Made by a program: the position numbers and the translations under genes | NCBI GenBank assembly: GCA_049583715.1 | Contig: JBAUWJ010000041.1 | Span: forward strand, 16,766-80,765 | Source of the DNA: JAANXG01 sp049583715 | Lineage (GTDB): Bacteria > Pseudomonadota > Gammaproteobacteria > Arenicellales > JAANXG01 | Direction of reading: 5' to 3' | DNA length: 64,000 nt | Shown: positions 16,816 to 25,686 of the stretch, piece after piece | Layout: each line of letters starts with the position of its first letter | How positions within the stretch are numbered: position 1 is the first letter of the stretch | Notes under the pieces: generated by a model | What the model saw: only the letters and a program-made list of their open reading frames with translations | Database searches by the model: none | Told to the model about the DNA's origin: nothing

Positions 16816-17778
16816 CTATTGAAGCTCGAAACGATTCGAGAGCAGGCTCGAGCGCAGCGAGTTGGCGATGGAGACCCCGAGCTTCCTGGTGACGCGCCCG
16901 AACAGGTTCTGATGCGGCGTGTAGTCGACGATGGTATCCGCACCTACGACGTCCCGCGCCACCGACCCAACGCTCCCGTACTCGTCGATCAGACCCAGGC
17001 GCAGCGCCTCCTGCCCGGTCCAGAACAGGCCGCTGAAGATGTCCGGATTGTCGCTCAAGCGCTCACCCCGGTCCGCCTTCACCGTATCCACGAACTGCTG
17101 GTGCACCTGATCCAGCAGCTTCTCGGCGTACTCCTTGTCGAAGGGCTTGAGCGGCGAGAACGGGTCGAGCAGACCCTTGTGCTTGCCGGCGGTGAACAGG
17201 CGCCGCTGGATGCCGAGCTTGTTCATGGCGTCCACGAACCCGAATCCGTTCATCAATACTCCGATGGAGCCCACGATACTGGACCGGTTGGCGTAAATCC
17301 TGTCCGCGGCGACCGCTACGTAGTAACCGCCGGACGCGCACATGTCCGTGACCACCGCGTAGACGGGCTTATCCGGATACTTCTCGCGCAGGCGGTGAAT
17401 CTCCGAGTTGATCTCCGAGGCCTGAACGGGGCTCCCACCGGGACTGTTGATGCGCAGGATCACGGCCTTGGAGCTTTCGGCCTTGAAGGCGTCGCGCAGC
17501 CCTTCGATGATCGTATCGGCGCTGGCCTGGGAGTTGGGCTCTATCGTGCCCTCGAGGTCCACCAGTGCCGTGTGGGGTCCGGTGGGCGTGGGAATTCCGT
17601 TGCCGGCGATCAAGACCGTGACCGCGATCAGGTACAGGCCGAACACGGACTTGAAGAAGATGCCCCATCGCCTGCTGCGCCGGCGTTCACGAAGGGCTTC
17701 TCTTGCGAGGTCGGCGAGGATGTCGCGCTCGACTGATTCCTTCCCGCCGGATTTCTGGTCGTTCATGTCGTTTTCCAT
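16816..17778 (-). CDS. sppA: Signal peptide peptidase SppA, short form
   Basis: A 320-residue S49-family serine protease of the inner membrane that degrades cleaved signal peptides. A cytoplasmic N-terminus is followed by one transmembrane helix at about residues 40-60. The nucleophile Ser149 lies in DMCASGGYYVA, and Lys199 in FTAGKHKGLLDPF matches the general base of the short (Bacillus-type) enzymes. INSPGGSPVQASEI is the conserved oxyanion region. The ATG at 17778 is used; a second ATG four codons later is possible. The gene order rluC, HAD phosphatase, sppA, maf is the Pseudomonas order, here with a Rieske gene inserted. Confidence 0.93.
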   Translation of the reverse strand: MENDMNDQKSGGKESVERDILADLAREALRERRRSRRWGIFFKSVFGLYLIAVTVLIAGNGIPTPTGPHTALVDLEGTIEPNSQASADTIIEGLRDAFKAESSKAVILRINSPGGSPVQASEINSEIHRLREKYPDKPVYAVVTDMCASGGYYVAVAADRIYANRSSIVGSIGVLMNGFGFVDAMNKLGIQRRLFTAGKHKGLLDPFSPLKPFDKEYAEKLLDQVHQQFVDTVKADRGERLSDNPDIFSGLFWTGQEALRLGLIDEYGSVGSVARDVVGADTIVDYTPHQNLFGRVTRKLGVSIANSLRSSLLSNRFELQ

Positions 17779-17837
17779 CGTTGCTGCTTCGGGGTCTGTG
17801 CTTCAGTTGTGGCTCGTGGCGGTGGAGTGTACAACAA

Positions 17838-18227
17838 TCAACTCGGCAAACCCGTGACACGCCGTTCGGGTGCCCCCGCCAAGAGGCGATCCACCAACTC
17901 GACGCGCCCGTCGACCTCCACCACGGTGAGAACCTCGAGGCCCGCACCGCTGCACGGTCCGCCCGTGCAGCGGCCCGTCGCCGGGTCGTAGGTCGCGCCG
18001 TGGGTGGCGCAGATCAGATGATTGCCGGACAGATCGAAAAAATCTCCGGGCAGTATGTCCAGCTCGAGCCCGAGATGGGCACATCGGTTGACGTAGGCGT
18101 GCACCCTGCCGCGATAGCGGACGGCGAGCGCCGGCGCAGGCTCGCCGTCCTCGTCGACCTCGAAGCGAACTCCGGGTCCGCCTTCCACGAGCGCCTCGCT
18201 GGCGCAGATCAGTTGTCGCACAGCCAT
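17838..18227 (-). CDS. Rieske [2Fe-2S] protein
   Basis: A 129-residue, soluble single-domain Rieske protein. The cluster is ligated by the two boxes CAHLGLELD and CATHGATYDPATG (Cys-X-His and Cys-X2-His). It lacks a membrane helix and a dioxygenase catalytic domain, so it resembles stand-alone ferredoxin-like Rieske proteins (NirD/BphF type). The start overlaps the end of the upstream HAD gene by 19 bp. An electron-carrier role is probable; the partner is unknown. Confidence 0.88.
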   Translation of the reverse strand: MAVRQLICASEALVEGGPGVRFEVDEDGEPAPALAVRYRGRVHAYVNRCAHLGLELDILPGDFFDLSGNHLICATHGATYDPATGRCTGGPCSGAGLEVLTVVEVDGRVELVDRLLAGAPERRVTGLPS

Positions 18228-18859
18228 CGCATCACGGCCTCGAAGTCGTCGAGGCAGGCCTTCGGGCGCTCGGCGAGGAGTGCATCGACCGGGTGCGCGC
18301 CGTAGCTCACCGCGAGACCGTCCACGCCGGCCGCGGCTGCCATCGTCATATCGAAAGTCGTATCTCCCACCATCACCGCGTCTTCCGGGTCGGTGCGGGT
18401 CTCGGCCAGTATGTCCAGCAGCATCCGGGGATGGGGCTTGGAAACCGCCTCGTCCACGCAGCGGGTCGCCGCGAACAGCCCGTGGAGTCCGGTTTCCCGC
18501 AAGGCACGCTCGAGCCCGCGGCGGGCCTTGCCCGTCGCGATCGCAAGCGCAAAGGATTCGGATTTCAGCCGCTCGAGGCCGTGCACCACGCCTGGAAACA
18601 AGGCGCTGGCGGTCTGGTTGCGGCGCAGAAACTGGTCCCGGTAAGCCTCCGAGAGGCGAGCCAGCTCAGGCTCGCCGGCGCCGGGAAACAGGCGGGCGAA
18701 CGCTTCTCGCAGGCCGAGCCCGATGATTTCCCGGGCCTGGTTCGGCTCGGGGACGGGCAAGCCCACCTCGAGAGCTGCAGCGCGGAAGCAGCTCACGATC
18801 CGGGCAGCAGAATCCATCAGCGTGCCGTCCCAGTCGAACACGACCAGTCTGTAGCTCAT
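18209..18859 (-). CDS. HAD-family phosphatase (Gph/PGP-like)
   Basis: A 216-residue haloacid dehalogenase-like phosphatase. Motif I is VFDWDGTLMDS with the nucleophilic aspartate; motif II is the ATGKA threonine region; motif III is the lysine in SKPHPRML; motif IV is MVGDTTFDM. The helical cap between motifs I and II is the C1 type of phosphoglycolate phosphatase and beta-phosphoglucomutase. Substrate is not determinable. The ATG at 18859 overlaps the rluC stop as ATGA. Equivalent position to the hydrolase between rluC and sppA in Pseudomonas. Confidence 0.92.
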   Translation of the reverse strand: MSYRLVVFDWDGTLMDSAARIVSCFRAAALEVGLPVPEPNQAREIIGLGLREAFARLFPGAGEPELARLSEAYRDQFLRRNQTASALFPGVVHGLERLKSESFALAIATGKARRGLERALRETGLHGLFAATRCVDEAVSKPHPRMLLDILAETRTDPEDAVMVGDTTFDMTMAAAAGVDGLAVSYGAHPVDALLAERPKACLDDFEAVMRWLCDN

Positions 18860-19830
18860 TCGACCGGGCCGTCCGGCGCCGTCTCGAAGATCGCGGGCGG
18901 CGGTGCCACGATCCGGCACTGACTCCCGGTCACCGGATGCGTGAATTCCAGTGTATGCGCATGCAGGGCGAGCCGCCGGATCCCCTTTTCACGAACCGAT
19001 TTGTTGAATTCCCTGTCTCCATATTTGCTGTCGCCGGCGATGGGATGTCCGACGTGGGCGGCGTGTACCCGCGCCTGGTGAGTGCGGCCGGTGACCAGCT
19101 CGATGTCGATGAGGCTCAGGTCGGGTCCCCGGCGTGACGGCCGCAGGATCGTTTCCGCCCGGCCGCCGTCCTCGGACACCACCACCACCCGCTCGCCCCC
19201 TCTCGGGGCATTCTTCTTCAGCCCGGCGCGGACCCGGATCGGATCCGCCCCGGGATCTCCCCTCACCAGGGCCAGGTAGTGCTTGGACACGGTCGGGCCG
19301 CCTGCGTCGCGCCGCAGGGCCGCGTGCAGCCCCGTCAGCGCCGCGCGGCTCTTGGCGAGAATCAGGCAGCCGGAGGTGTCGCGGTCCAGGCGGTGCACCA
19401 GCTCCAGAAACGGGAGGTCCGGGCGGCGGGCCCGCAGGGCCTCTATGACGCCAGCGTGAACTCCGGTGCCTTTGTGCACGGTGACCCCGGAGGGTTTGTC
19501 CAGGACCAGAAGATGCGCGTCCTCGAAGAGAACCGGGCCCGTCTCGAGATGCGTGGCAGCCGGTGTTTCCCTGGGAGCGCCCAGCCGCACCGGGGGAATT
19601 CTGATGCTGTCGCCGCCTTTCAGGCGATATCCGGCCTTGGCCCGGCCCAGATTGACCCGCACTTCGCCCCTTCGCACCAGGCGGTAGACGCGGCTCTTCG
19701 GCAGGCCCTTGAGCTCCCTCAGGAGGAAGTTGTCCAGGCGCTGACCCGCCTGCTCGGAAGTGACCGTGAGGTATCGGACCCCACCCCCGGCACCGGGTTT
19801 CCGGGAACCGATATTTGACAAATTGCCCAT
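18856..19830 (-). CDS. rluC: Ribosomal large subunit pseudouridine synthase C
   Basis: 324 residues. An N-terminal S4 RNA-binding domain (about 25-85) precedes the RluA-family catalytic domain. The catalytic aspartate is in HRLDRDTSG (about residues 146-154), and GRTHQARVHAAHVGHPIAGD is the second family signature. RluC makes pseudouridines 955, 2504 and 2580 in E. coli 23S rRNA. Divergence from rne across a long leader is conserved in gammaproteobacteria and supports RluC over RluD. The ATG at 19830 has a possible promoter just upstream that leaves a very short leader. Confidence 0.94.
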   Translation of the reverse strand: MGNLSNIGSRKPGAGGGVRYLTVTSEQAGQRLDNFLLRELKGLPKSRVYRLVRRGEVRVNLGRAKAGYRLKGGDSIRIPPVRLGAPRETPAATHLETGPVLFEDAHLLVLDKPSGVTVHKGTGVHAGVIEALRARRPDLPFLELVHRLDRDTSGCLILAKSRAALTGLHAALRRDAGGPTVSKHYLALVRGDPGADPIRVRAGLKKNAPRGGERVVVVSEDGGRAETILRPSRRGPDLSLIDIELVTGRTHQARVHAAHVGHPIAGDSKYGDREFNKSVREKGIRRLALHAHTLEFTHPVTGSQCRIVAPPPAIFETAPDGPVE

Positions 19831-19874
19831 TCCGTTTTTGCTTGATATATTCTAACTTAACGGTGATATATCAA
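19823..19874. promoter_or_regulatory. Divergent rluC/rne promoter region
   Basis: Plus strand: TTGCCC (19823-19828), 17 bp, TATATT (19846-19851), which would give rne a leader of nearly 490 nt. Minus strand: TTGATA (19869-19874) with a TATAT-rich -10 near 19845-19850 for rluC. The two promoters overlap in the same AT-rich patch. Confidence 0.45.
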
Positions 19875-20343
19875 GTGTTTATTGAACTCCACCGTTCGAG
19901 TCCCCGCGAGGGCTCGTCGGCGGGTGAACCGCCGGAGAGTTGAAGAGTTTTGAGGTGACGGCGGCCTTGGGGCCGTCCGGACCAGGGTTCGGAGCGCTGC
20001 CGGCAGCATACCAGGCGCCGGCGAGCGGCGAGGGTCGAATCATATACCGGACCGAAGCAAATAACGCGCGCGGATCAAGACCCATCCAGCGCACGACAAT
20101 CGACCCGAGTGAGAGGGGTGATAGAACATATTGGGCCATCGGGCCCGGGAGCACGCAGATCAAGGCGGAGCGGATCGTGAATCGACTTGACTACCACGAG
20201 GTTGTGGCAACACAACGAGAACCGAACTGATAGCTGAGCGGCCATAGGCATCGGCCGGCTCGGAAGGGTGTCCTCGGCGCAGCCGCAGGTGAGCTGTGCC
20301 GGATTGTTCGTCATCCTCGCGCAAGGGTCGCGAGGAATCAATC
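19831..20343 (+). promoter_or_regulatory. Long 5' leader of rne
   Basis: 513 bp between the divergent starts with no gene. On the rne strand there are hairpins GGCGG-GTGAA-CCGCC (19919-19933) and GACGGC/GCCGTC (19957-19977). In E. coli a 361-nt rne leader folds into hairpins that let RNase E limit its own synthesis; that this leader does the same is inference from position and length. Confidence 0.5.
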
Positions 20344-22353
20344 GTGAAGAGAATGCTGTTCAACGCAACTCACCCGGAAGAGTTGCGCGTCGCTATTGTC
20401 GACGGACAGAAGCTGCTGGACCTGGATATCGAGTCCTCGGTCCACCATCAGAAGAAGGGAAACATCTACAAGGGGAAGGTCACACGGGTCGAGCCCAGTC
20501 TCGAGGCGGCCTTCGTGGACTACGGCTCCGCCCGCCAGGGCTTTCTGCCCCTCAAGGAAATCTCCCGCGCCTACTTCCAGGACTACTCCCCCAAGACGCC
20601 GATGGCGCAGCTCAAGATTCAGGACGTGATCAAGGAGGGTCAGGAGCTGCCGGTACAGGTCGAGAAGGAAGAGCGCGGCAACAAAGGCGCCGCCCTCACC
20701 ACCTTCATCAGCCTCGCTGGACGCTACATGGTGCTGATGCCCAACAATCCCAAAGGCGGGGGTATCTCCCGCCGGATCGAGGGTGAGAACCGGGCGGAGC
20801 TGCGGGAGATCATGGGCCAGCTCAACGTCCCCACCGAGCACGCCCTGATCGCCCGTACCGCGGGCATCGGCAAGTCCCTGGAGGATCTGCAATGGGACGT
20901 CGACTTCCTGCTCCAGCTCTGGGAAGCGATCCGCGGCGCCATCGAGGAACGTCCGGCCCCCTTCCTCGTCTATCAGGAAACCAACCTCGTGGTGCGGGCG
21001 ATCCGTGACTACCTGCGCAACGACTTCTCGGAAATTCTGATCGACGACGAAGAGATCTACGAGCGTGCCAGCCGGTTCATGGAGCAGGTGATGCCCCACA
21101 ACCGCACCAAGCTGAAGCTCTATCGGGACTCCGTGCCTCTGTTCTCGAGGTTCCAGATCGAGCATCAGATCGAAGCGGTATTCTCGCGCAACGTCACTCT
21201 GCCTTCGGGCGGCGCGGTGATCATCGACCACACCGAGGCCCTGGTGACCATCGACATCAACTCGGCGCGTGCGACCAAAGGAGCGGACATCGAGGAGACG
21301 GCCCTCGCCACCAATCTCGAGGCGGCCGACGAGATTGCCCGCCAGCTTCGGATCCGCGACATAGGCGGACTGATCGTGGTGGATTTCATCGACATGACTT
21401 CCAACAAGAACCAGCGGCTGGTGGAGAGCCGGCTGCAGGAGGCCCTGAAAGTGGATCGCGCCCGCATCCAGACCGGACGAATTTCCCGCTTCGGGCTGCT
21501 GGAGATGTCGCGCCAGCGCCTCAGGGCATCGATCGGCGAATCCAACTACGTCTCCTGTCCGCGCTGTGACGGTACCGGGCATATTCGCGGCGTTGCGTCT
21601 TCCGCCCTGCACATCCTGCGCATCCTGGAAGAAGAGGCGTTGAAGGAGAACACCGAGGCCATTCACGCGCATCTGCCTATCGACATCGCGACCTATCTGT
21701 TGAACGAAAAGCGCAGCGAGATCCACTCCCTCGAGATGCGCCTGGGCAACGCGGTGGTCATTATCCCCTCCAAGGACATCGAGTCCCCGCACTTCCGGAT
21801 CAGGCGCCTCAGAGGCGAGGATCTGGCGGAGGTTCAGGGGCTGCAGAGCTATCAGATCGAGCGAGCGAAAGACGAGGAGGACGAGGACGAAGGCAGCTAC
21901 TTCATCAAGCAGCGCATGGAGAAGGCTGCCGTGGGGCCCGAGCAGGTGACGGCCAGTGCTCCGCCGTCGGCGCGAAAGCAGCTCGAGGAGCAGGCGACCG
22001 CGCCGCCCGCCGAAGGGATGATGAAGCGGATCGTCAAGTCACTGTTCAACCGCACCGCGACTCCGCCGGTGACCGAGCCCGAGGGCACCGGTGCCGCGGA
22101 AGAAGACAAGCGTAGCGATCAGGGCCGTCAGAACGGGACCGCTGACCGGAGCAATGGCCAGAAGCGCGGTTATCAGCGCGGCCGGACCCAGAACCAGCAG
22201 CGGGCGCGTGGAGGCCGAGGCCGGCCCCGGACCGGCGGCTCGGGCGGCGCCGGTGGCAGCTCCGGTCGCGGTGGTCGCCGGGGTGGTCAGAATCGGGGCA
22301 GGAAGCCCAAGAGCTCCGATACGCCGTCGGCGAGCCAGAGCAATTCGCAGTGA
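20344..22353 (+). CDS. rne: Ribonuclease E
   Basis: 669 residues. The S1 domain (about 35-125), the 5'-sensor/RNase H-like part and the DNase I-like catalytic part are all recognisable. The Mg-binding aspartates are Asp304 (VTIDINSARAT) and Asp347 (VVDFIDMTS), one residue off E. coli numbering. The Zn-link cysteines are in CPRCDGTG. The GTG at 20344 gives VKRMLFNATHPEELRV, aligning with the E. coli start. The C-terminal scaffold is much shorter than E. coli's (1061 residues) and is Arg/Gly/Gln-rich from about residue 590. RNase G is excluded by the KRMLFNAT start and the basic tail. It lies in the inner-membrane degradosome in relatives. Confidence 0.96.
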   Translation: MKRMLFNATHPEELRVAIVDGQKLLDLDIESSVHHQKKGNIYKGKVTRVEPSLEAAFVDYGSARQGFLPLKEISRAYFQDYSPKTPMAQLKIQDVIKEGQELPVQVEKEERGNKGAALTTFISLAGRYMVLMPNNPKGGGISRRIEGENRAELREIMGQLNVPTEHALIARTAGIGKSLEDLQWDVDFLLQLWEAIRGAIEERPAPFLVYQETNLVVRAIRDYLRNDFSEILIDDEEIYERASRFMEQVMPHNRTKLKLYRDSVPLFSRFQIEHQIEAVFSRNVTLPSGGAVIIDHTEALVTIDINSARATKGADIEETALATNLEAADEIARQLRIRDIGGLIVVDFIDMTSNKNQRLVESRLQEALKVDRARIQTGRISRFGLLEMSRQRLRASIGESNYVSCPRCDGTGHIRGVASSALHILRILEEEALKENTEAIHAHLPIDIATYLLNEKRSEIHSLEMRLGNAVVIIPSKDIESPHFRIRRLRGEDLAEVQGLQSYQIERAKDEEDEDEGSYFIKQRMEKAAVGPEQVTASAPPSARKQLEEQATAPPAEGMMKRIVKSLFNRTATPPVTEPEGTGAAEEDKRSDQGRQNGTADRSNGQKRGYQRGRTQNQQRARGGRGRPRTGGSGGAGGSSGRGGRRGGQNRGRKPKSSDTPSASQSNSQ

Positions 22354-22374
22354 GCGGGCAAGACCGGCCCGCTC
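22352..22374. terminator. GC hairpin between convergent rne and rlmD
   Basis: GAGCGGGC and GCCCGCTC form a perfect 8-bp stem with a 7-nt loop that begins inside the rne stop codon. No T tract follows, so it may be Rho-assisted or act as a 3' stabiliser. Confidence 0.4.
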
Positions 22375-22424
22375 GTAGGTCGGGCTTCAGGCCGACAAAG
22401 GCTGGTGCCATCCCGGGCGCTGGT

Positions 22425-22449
22425 GTCGGAATGAATTCCGACCCACAGG
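22425..22449. repeat. Intergenic palindromic repeat, copy 1
   Basis: GTCGGAATGAATTCCGAC followed by CCACAGG, the same unit as at 46175, 46256, 46355 (inverted) and 50585 (inverted). A related palindrome, GTCGGGCTTCAGGCCGAC, precedes it at 22379-22396 except for its first base context. REP-like; lies between convergent genes. Confidence 0.8.
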
Positions 22450-22468
22450 GGGCTTCGATCCCGGCCCG

Positions 22469-23785
22469 TCATTCACGTTCGAACAGTGCGATGGACTCGA
22501 CGTGGGCGGTATGAGGGAACATGTCGACAATACCGGCAAGGCGCAGCCGGTAGCCCTGCTTTCGCACGAGCAGCTCAGAATCCCGGGCCAGGGTGGCGGG
22601 ATTGCAGGAGACGTAGACGATGCGCCGGGGCGAGATGTCCGGAACCCGCTTCGCCACCTCGACGGCTCCCGAGCGGGGCGGATCGAGAAGTATTTTGTCG
22701 AACGATGAATCGATCCAGCGTCCCGGCGAGCCTTCGGCGTAGAGGTCGGCGGCCGTGAACTCGACGTTGCCGATCCCGTTGCAACGAGCATTGTCGGCGG
22801 CGCGCTCCGTCAAGCGCCGCTCGCCTTCCACCCCCAGGACGCGGCCGGCACGCTTGGCAATCGGCAGGCTGAAATTGCCCAGACCGCAGAACAGGTCCAG
22901 CACGGCGTCGCCCGGACCCGGCTCCAGCAGAGTCAGCGCCAACTCGACGAGCCTGCGATTCTGCGCGCCGTTCACCTGGACGAAGTCCGTGGGCTCGAAG
23001 CCGATGCGAACGGCGTCATCGACCTCGTAGTACAGGCGGGTCGCCTCCTCGGGCCACAAGGCCTGCACGCTCTCGGGGCCGCTCGCCTGAAGCCGCACGT
23101 CCACCTCATGATCCCGGGCGAAGCGGATCAGGCGGTCCCGGTCCTGATCGGTCAAGGCTGCGAGGTGGCGAATGACCAGGGCCACCGCATTATCGCCCGC
23201 CGCCGCTTCGATCTGTGGAATACGGTCATGGCAGGACAGGCCCGCGATCGCGTCGCACAGGGCGGGCAGCAGGTCCGATAAGCGCCTGTCCAGGACCAGG
23301 CAGGCGTCCAGGGGCGTGACGTAGCTCTTGTGACGTTCCCGGAAGCCGAGCAGCAGGCCGCCCTTCTTCGGCACGTAGCGAATGCCGAGGCGCGCCTTGC
23401 GCCGATAGTGCCACGGTTCGGCCGCCGCCGGCGGCAGGTACTCCTCCGGCGTCGTCTTCGCGATTCGTTCCAGAGCATTCGCGAGCTGCCGGTGCTTGTG
23501 CTCGAGCTGGGCGTCGTAGCGAAGGTGCTGGAGAGCGCATCCGCCGCAGGTTCCGAAGTACGGGCACGGCGGCACGATCCGGTCGGGAGAGGAAACGACG
23601 ATCTGCGCAAGCTGGCCATGAAGCACCTTTCGGCGCTTCCGGCCGGGGCGGAAAAGCACCCGTTCCCCGGGCAGGGTATTGTCGATGAACACGACCTGCC
23701 CGTCGTGGCGGCCGATGCCTCGCCCATCGTGGCTGAGATCGGTGATCTCCGCCTCCGGGAGAATCTGAGACGACTCGGTGCTCAC
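22469..23785 (-). CDS. rlmD: 23S rRNA (uracil-5-)-methyltransferase RlmD
   Basis: 438 residues; methylates U1939 of 23S rRNA. An N-terminal TRAM domain is followed by four cluster cysteines: Cys74, 80 and 83 in CPYFGTCGGC, and Cys162 in DACLVLD. The SAM motif is VLDLFCGLGNFSLPIA. LLDPPRSG and YVSCNPATLARD (catalytic cysteine) complete the RumA-type active site. The GTG at 23785 was chosen because it overlaps the stop of the upstream exonuclease gene as GTGA and matches the domain start; an open extension upstream has no homology. Relatives RlmC and TrmA differ in cluster and position. Confidence 0.95.
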   Translation of the reverse strand: MSTESSQILPEAEITDLSHDGRGIGRHDGQVVFIDNTLPGERVLFRPGRKRRKVLHGQLAQIVVSSPDRIVPPCPYFGTCGGCALQHLRYDAQLEHKHRQLANALERIAKTTPEEYLPPAAAEPWHYRRKARLGIRYVPKKGGLLLGFRERHKSYVTPLDACLVLDRRLSDLLPALCDAIAGLSCHDRIPQIEAAAGDNAVALVIRHLAALTDQDRDRLIRFARDHEVDVRLQASGPESVQALWPEEATRLYYEVDDAVRIGFEPTDFVQVNGAQNRRLVELALTLLEPGPGDAVLDLFCGLGNFSLPIAKRAGRVLGVEGERRLTERAADNARCNGIGNVEFTAADLYAEGSPGRWIDSSFDKILLDPPRSGAVEVAKRVPDISPRRIVYVSCNPATLARDSELLVRKQGYRLRLAGIVDMFPHTAHVESIALFERE

Positions 23786-24549
23786 CGCCAGGCGGCCAGG
23801 AATTCCTTCAGATGGGGCCTGTCTTCGGCGGACAAGCTGTCCCTGACCCGCTGGCACTCGTGTCGATAACGTTCTTCGTCGAGGTCACTCCTCATCAACA
23901 GCCACCGGAGGTAGAGAAGATAAGTGTTGAGAGCGTCCGTTTCGCAGTAGTTGCGGATCTCTTCGATGCGACCGTCCCGCCAGGCATCCCACACCTTTGA
24001 TCCGTCCATGCCCATTTTCCCGGGCAGTCCGCAAAGCACGGCCACCTGGTCCAGGGGCGCGAAGGCACGCGGCTGATAGCCGGACAGCACATCCATGATG
24101 TCGGTGTGCCGGGAATGGAAGCGGTTCAGGTAGTTGTTCCACTTGAACTCCCGGTCGTTCTCGCCGCTGTCCCAGTAGCGCCCGGCCGGTATGCCGTGTA
24201 TCAGCGCCCGGTGGTGCAGCACCGGCAGATCGAAGCCGCCGCCGTTCCAGGTGACCAGTGTCGGGGTATATCGCTGGATGCCGTCGAAGAATCGCTCGAT
24301 CAGTTCCGCCTCGGTGGATTCCGGGCTGCCCAGCGACCAGACCTTGCACTGCTCGCCGGTACGAAGAACCGCGGAGATGGCCGCGATGCGTTGCAGGTGC
24401 ACCGGCAGGAAGTCGCTGTCGGTCTGCTGGCGGCGCTTCGCGAACATGATCTCCGCCACTTCGCCGTCGTCGAGATCGTGCAGATCGTAGAGTCGCCGGC
24501 CGCCGGCGACGTCGGGGATCGTCTCGATATCGAACGCCAGGATGTTCAT
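23782..24549 (-). CDS. Predicted 3'-5' exonuclease related to PolB exonuclease domain
   Basis: A 255-residue stand-alone DEDD exonuclease. Exo I is FDIETIP at residues 5-11 (Asp and Glu metal ligands); Exo II is TWNGGGFDLP; Exo III is YCETDALNTYLLY with the final aspartate. No polymerase domain is present. Length and motifs match the predicted exonuclease family often encoded next to rlmD. It is translationally coupled to rlmD by GTGA. Whether it acts on DNA or RNA in the cell is unknown. Confidence 0.88.
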   Translation of the reverse strand: MNILAFDIETIPDVAGGRRLYDLHDLDDGEVAEIMFAKRRQQTDSDFLPVHLQRIAAISAVLRTGEQCKVWSLGSPESTEAELIERFFDGIQRYTPTLVTWNGGGFDLPVLHHRALIHGIPAGRYWDSGENDREFKWNNYLNRFHSRHTDIMDVLSGYQPRAFAPLDQVAVLCGLPGKMGMDGSKVWDAWRDGRIEEIRNYCETDALNTYLLYLRWLLMRSDLDEERYRHECQRVRDSLSAEDRPHLKEFLAAWR

Positions 24550-24567
24550 CTACAGGAAGTACAGGAA

Positions 24568-24655
24568 GGGGTCAGGTCTCGCATTGTTACATCCCCCCCC
24601 AACTCGAGTCGATGAACAGTTTGCAGGGCAATGTAACAATGCGAGACCTGACCCC
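24568..24655. mobile_element. 88-bp element with perfect 25-bp inverted arms
   Basis: The left arm begins GGGGTCAGGTCTCGCATTG at 24568 and continues to 24592. The right arm at 24631-24655 is its exact reverse complement over 25 bp, ending GAGACCTGACCCC. The 38-bp spacer contains a run of eight or more C. The form is that of a REP/MITE-type non-autonomous element; no transposase gene is in the window. The hairpin could also terminate cysM transcription entering from the left-running strand. Confidence 0.75.
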
Positions 24656-24680
24656 ATCAATGCCTTCAATGCGTGGATGT

Positions 24681-25604
24681 TCAATCGGGGAAAACGCCGG
24701 TGGAGATGTAGCGATCCCCGCGGTCGCACACGATGCTCACGATGACCGCGTTCTCGATCTCCTTCGACAAGCGGATGGCCGCGGCAGCGGCGCCGCCCGA
24801 GGACACGCCGCAGAATATTCCCTCCTCTCGAGCCAGGCGCCGCATCATATTCTCGGACTCGCTCTCGGAGACGTCGATGATGCGGTCCACCCGCTCGGGC
24901 TCGTAGATCTTCGGCAGGTATTCCCTGGGCCAGCGTCGTATACCGGGGATGGAGTCTCCCTCCACCGGCTGCACCCCGACGATCTGCACGGCATCGTTCA
25001 TTTCCTTGAGGTAACGCGAGCAGCCCATGATGGTGCCGGTGGTCCCCATGGAACTCACGAAATGCGTGACGGTGCCGGCGGTATCGCGCCAGATCTCGGG
25101 ACCGGTGCCGCGGTAGTGCGCGTCCCAGTTGTCCGGATTCGCGAACTGGTCCAGCACGACCCCCTGTCCCTTGCGCTCCATCGACATCGCCAGGTCCCGG
25201 GCCTCTTCCATGCCGCCGTCCTTCGAAACGCTGATGATCTCGGCTCCGAAGGCCTTCATTACCGACCGCCTCTCGGCGCTCATGTGCTCCGGCATGATGA
25301 GGACCATGCGGAACCCCCGCATCGCGGCGGCCATGGCGAGCGCGATACCCGTGTTGCCGCTGGTGGCCTCGATGAGAGTATCGCCCTGCTTGATCCTGCC
25401 GCGCTCCTCGGCCCTCGCGATCATGTTCAGGGCCGGCCGGTCCTTCACCGAGCCGGCGGGGTTATTGCCCTCGAGCTTGACCAGGATGCTATTGCCGGTG
25501 TCGCCCGGCAGTCTTCGAAGCTCCACCAGCGGTGTATTGCCGACGAAATCCTCGAGGTGCCGGGGTTTGAAGCGCGTCGTCTTGTCGGCGTCGATTGCGT
25601 GCAT
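24681..25604 (-). CDS. cysM: Cysteine synthase B (O-acetylserine sulfhydrylase)
   Basis: A 307-residue fold-type II PLP enzyme. The PLP lysine is in NPAGSVKDRPA; the substrate loop TSGNTG and the phosphate-binding SMGTTGTIMG loop are intact. The C-terminal CDRGDRYISTGVF is the CysM-type ending. CysM accepts sulfide or thiosulfate with O-acetylserine. The ATG at 25604 begins just before the conserved LEDFVGNTPLV; the longer open frame upstream is unsupported. Downstream lies the 88-bp palindromic element. Confidence 0.94.
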   Translation of the reverse strand: MHAIDADKTTRFKPRHLEDFVGNTPLVELRRLPGDTGNSILVKLEGNNPAGSVKDRPALNMIARAEERGRIKQGDTLIEATSGNTGIALAMAAAMRGFRMVLIMPEHMSAERRSVMKAFGAEIISVSKDGGMEEARDLAMSMERKGQGVVLDQFANPDNWDAHYRGTGPEIWRDTAGTVTHFVSSMGTTGTIMGCSRYLKEMNDAVQIVGVQPVEGDSIPGIRRWPREYLPKIYEPERVDRIIDVSESESENMMRRLAREEGIFCGVSSGGAAAAAIRLSKEIENAVIVSIVCDRGDRYISTGVFPD

Positions 25605-25686
25605 AGTCAGATCCGGTTCGTGGGCTCCGCCGAGACGGCGTGGTCGGCGCGCCTGCAGCACCATCCCAAGGGCGGCCCGGGACGAC

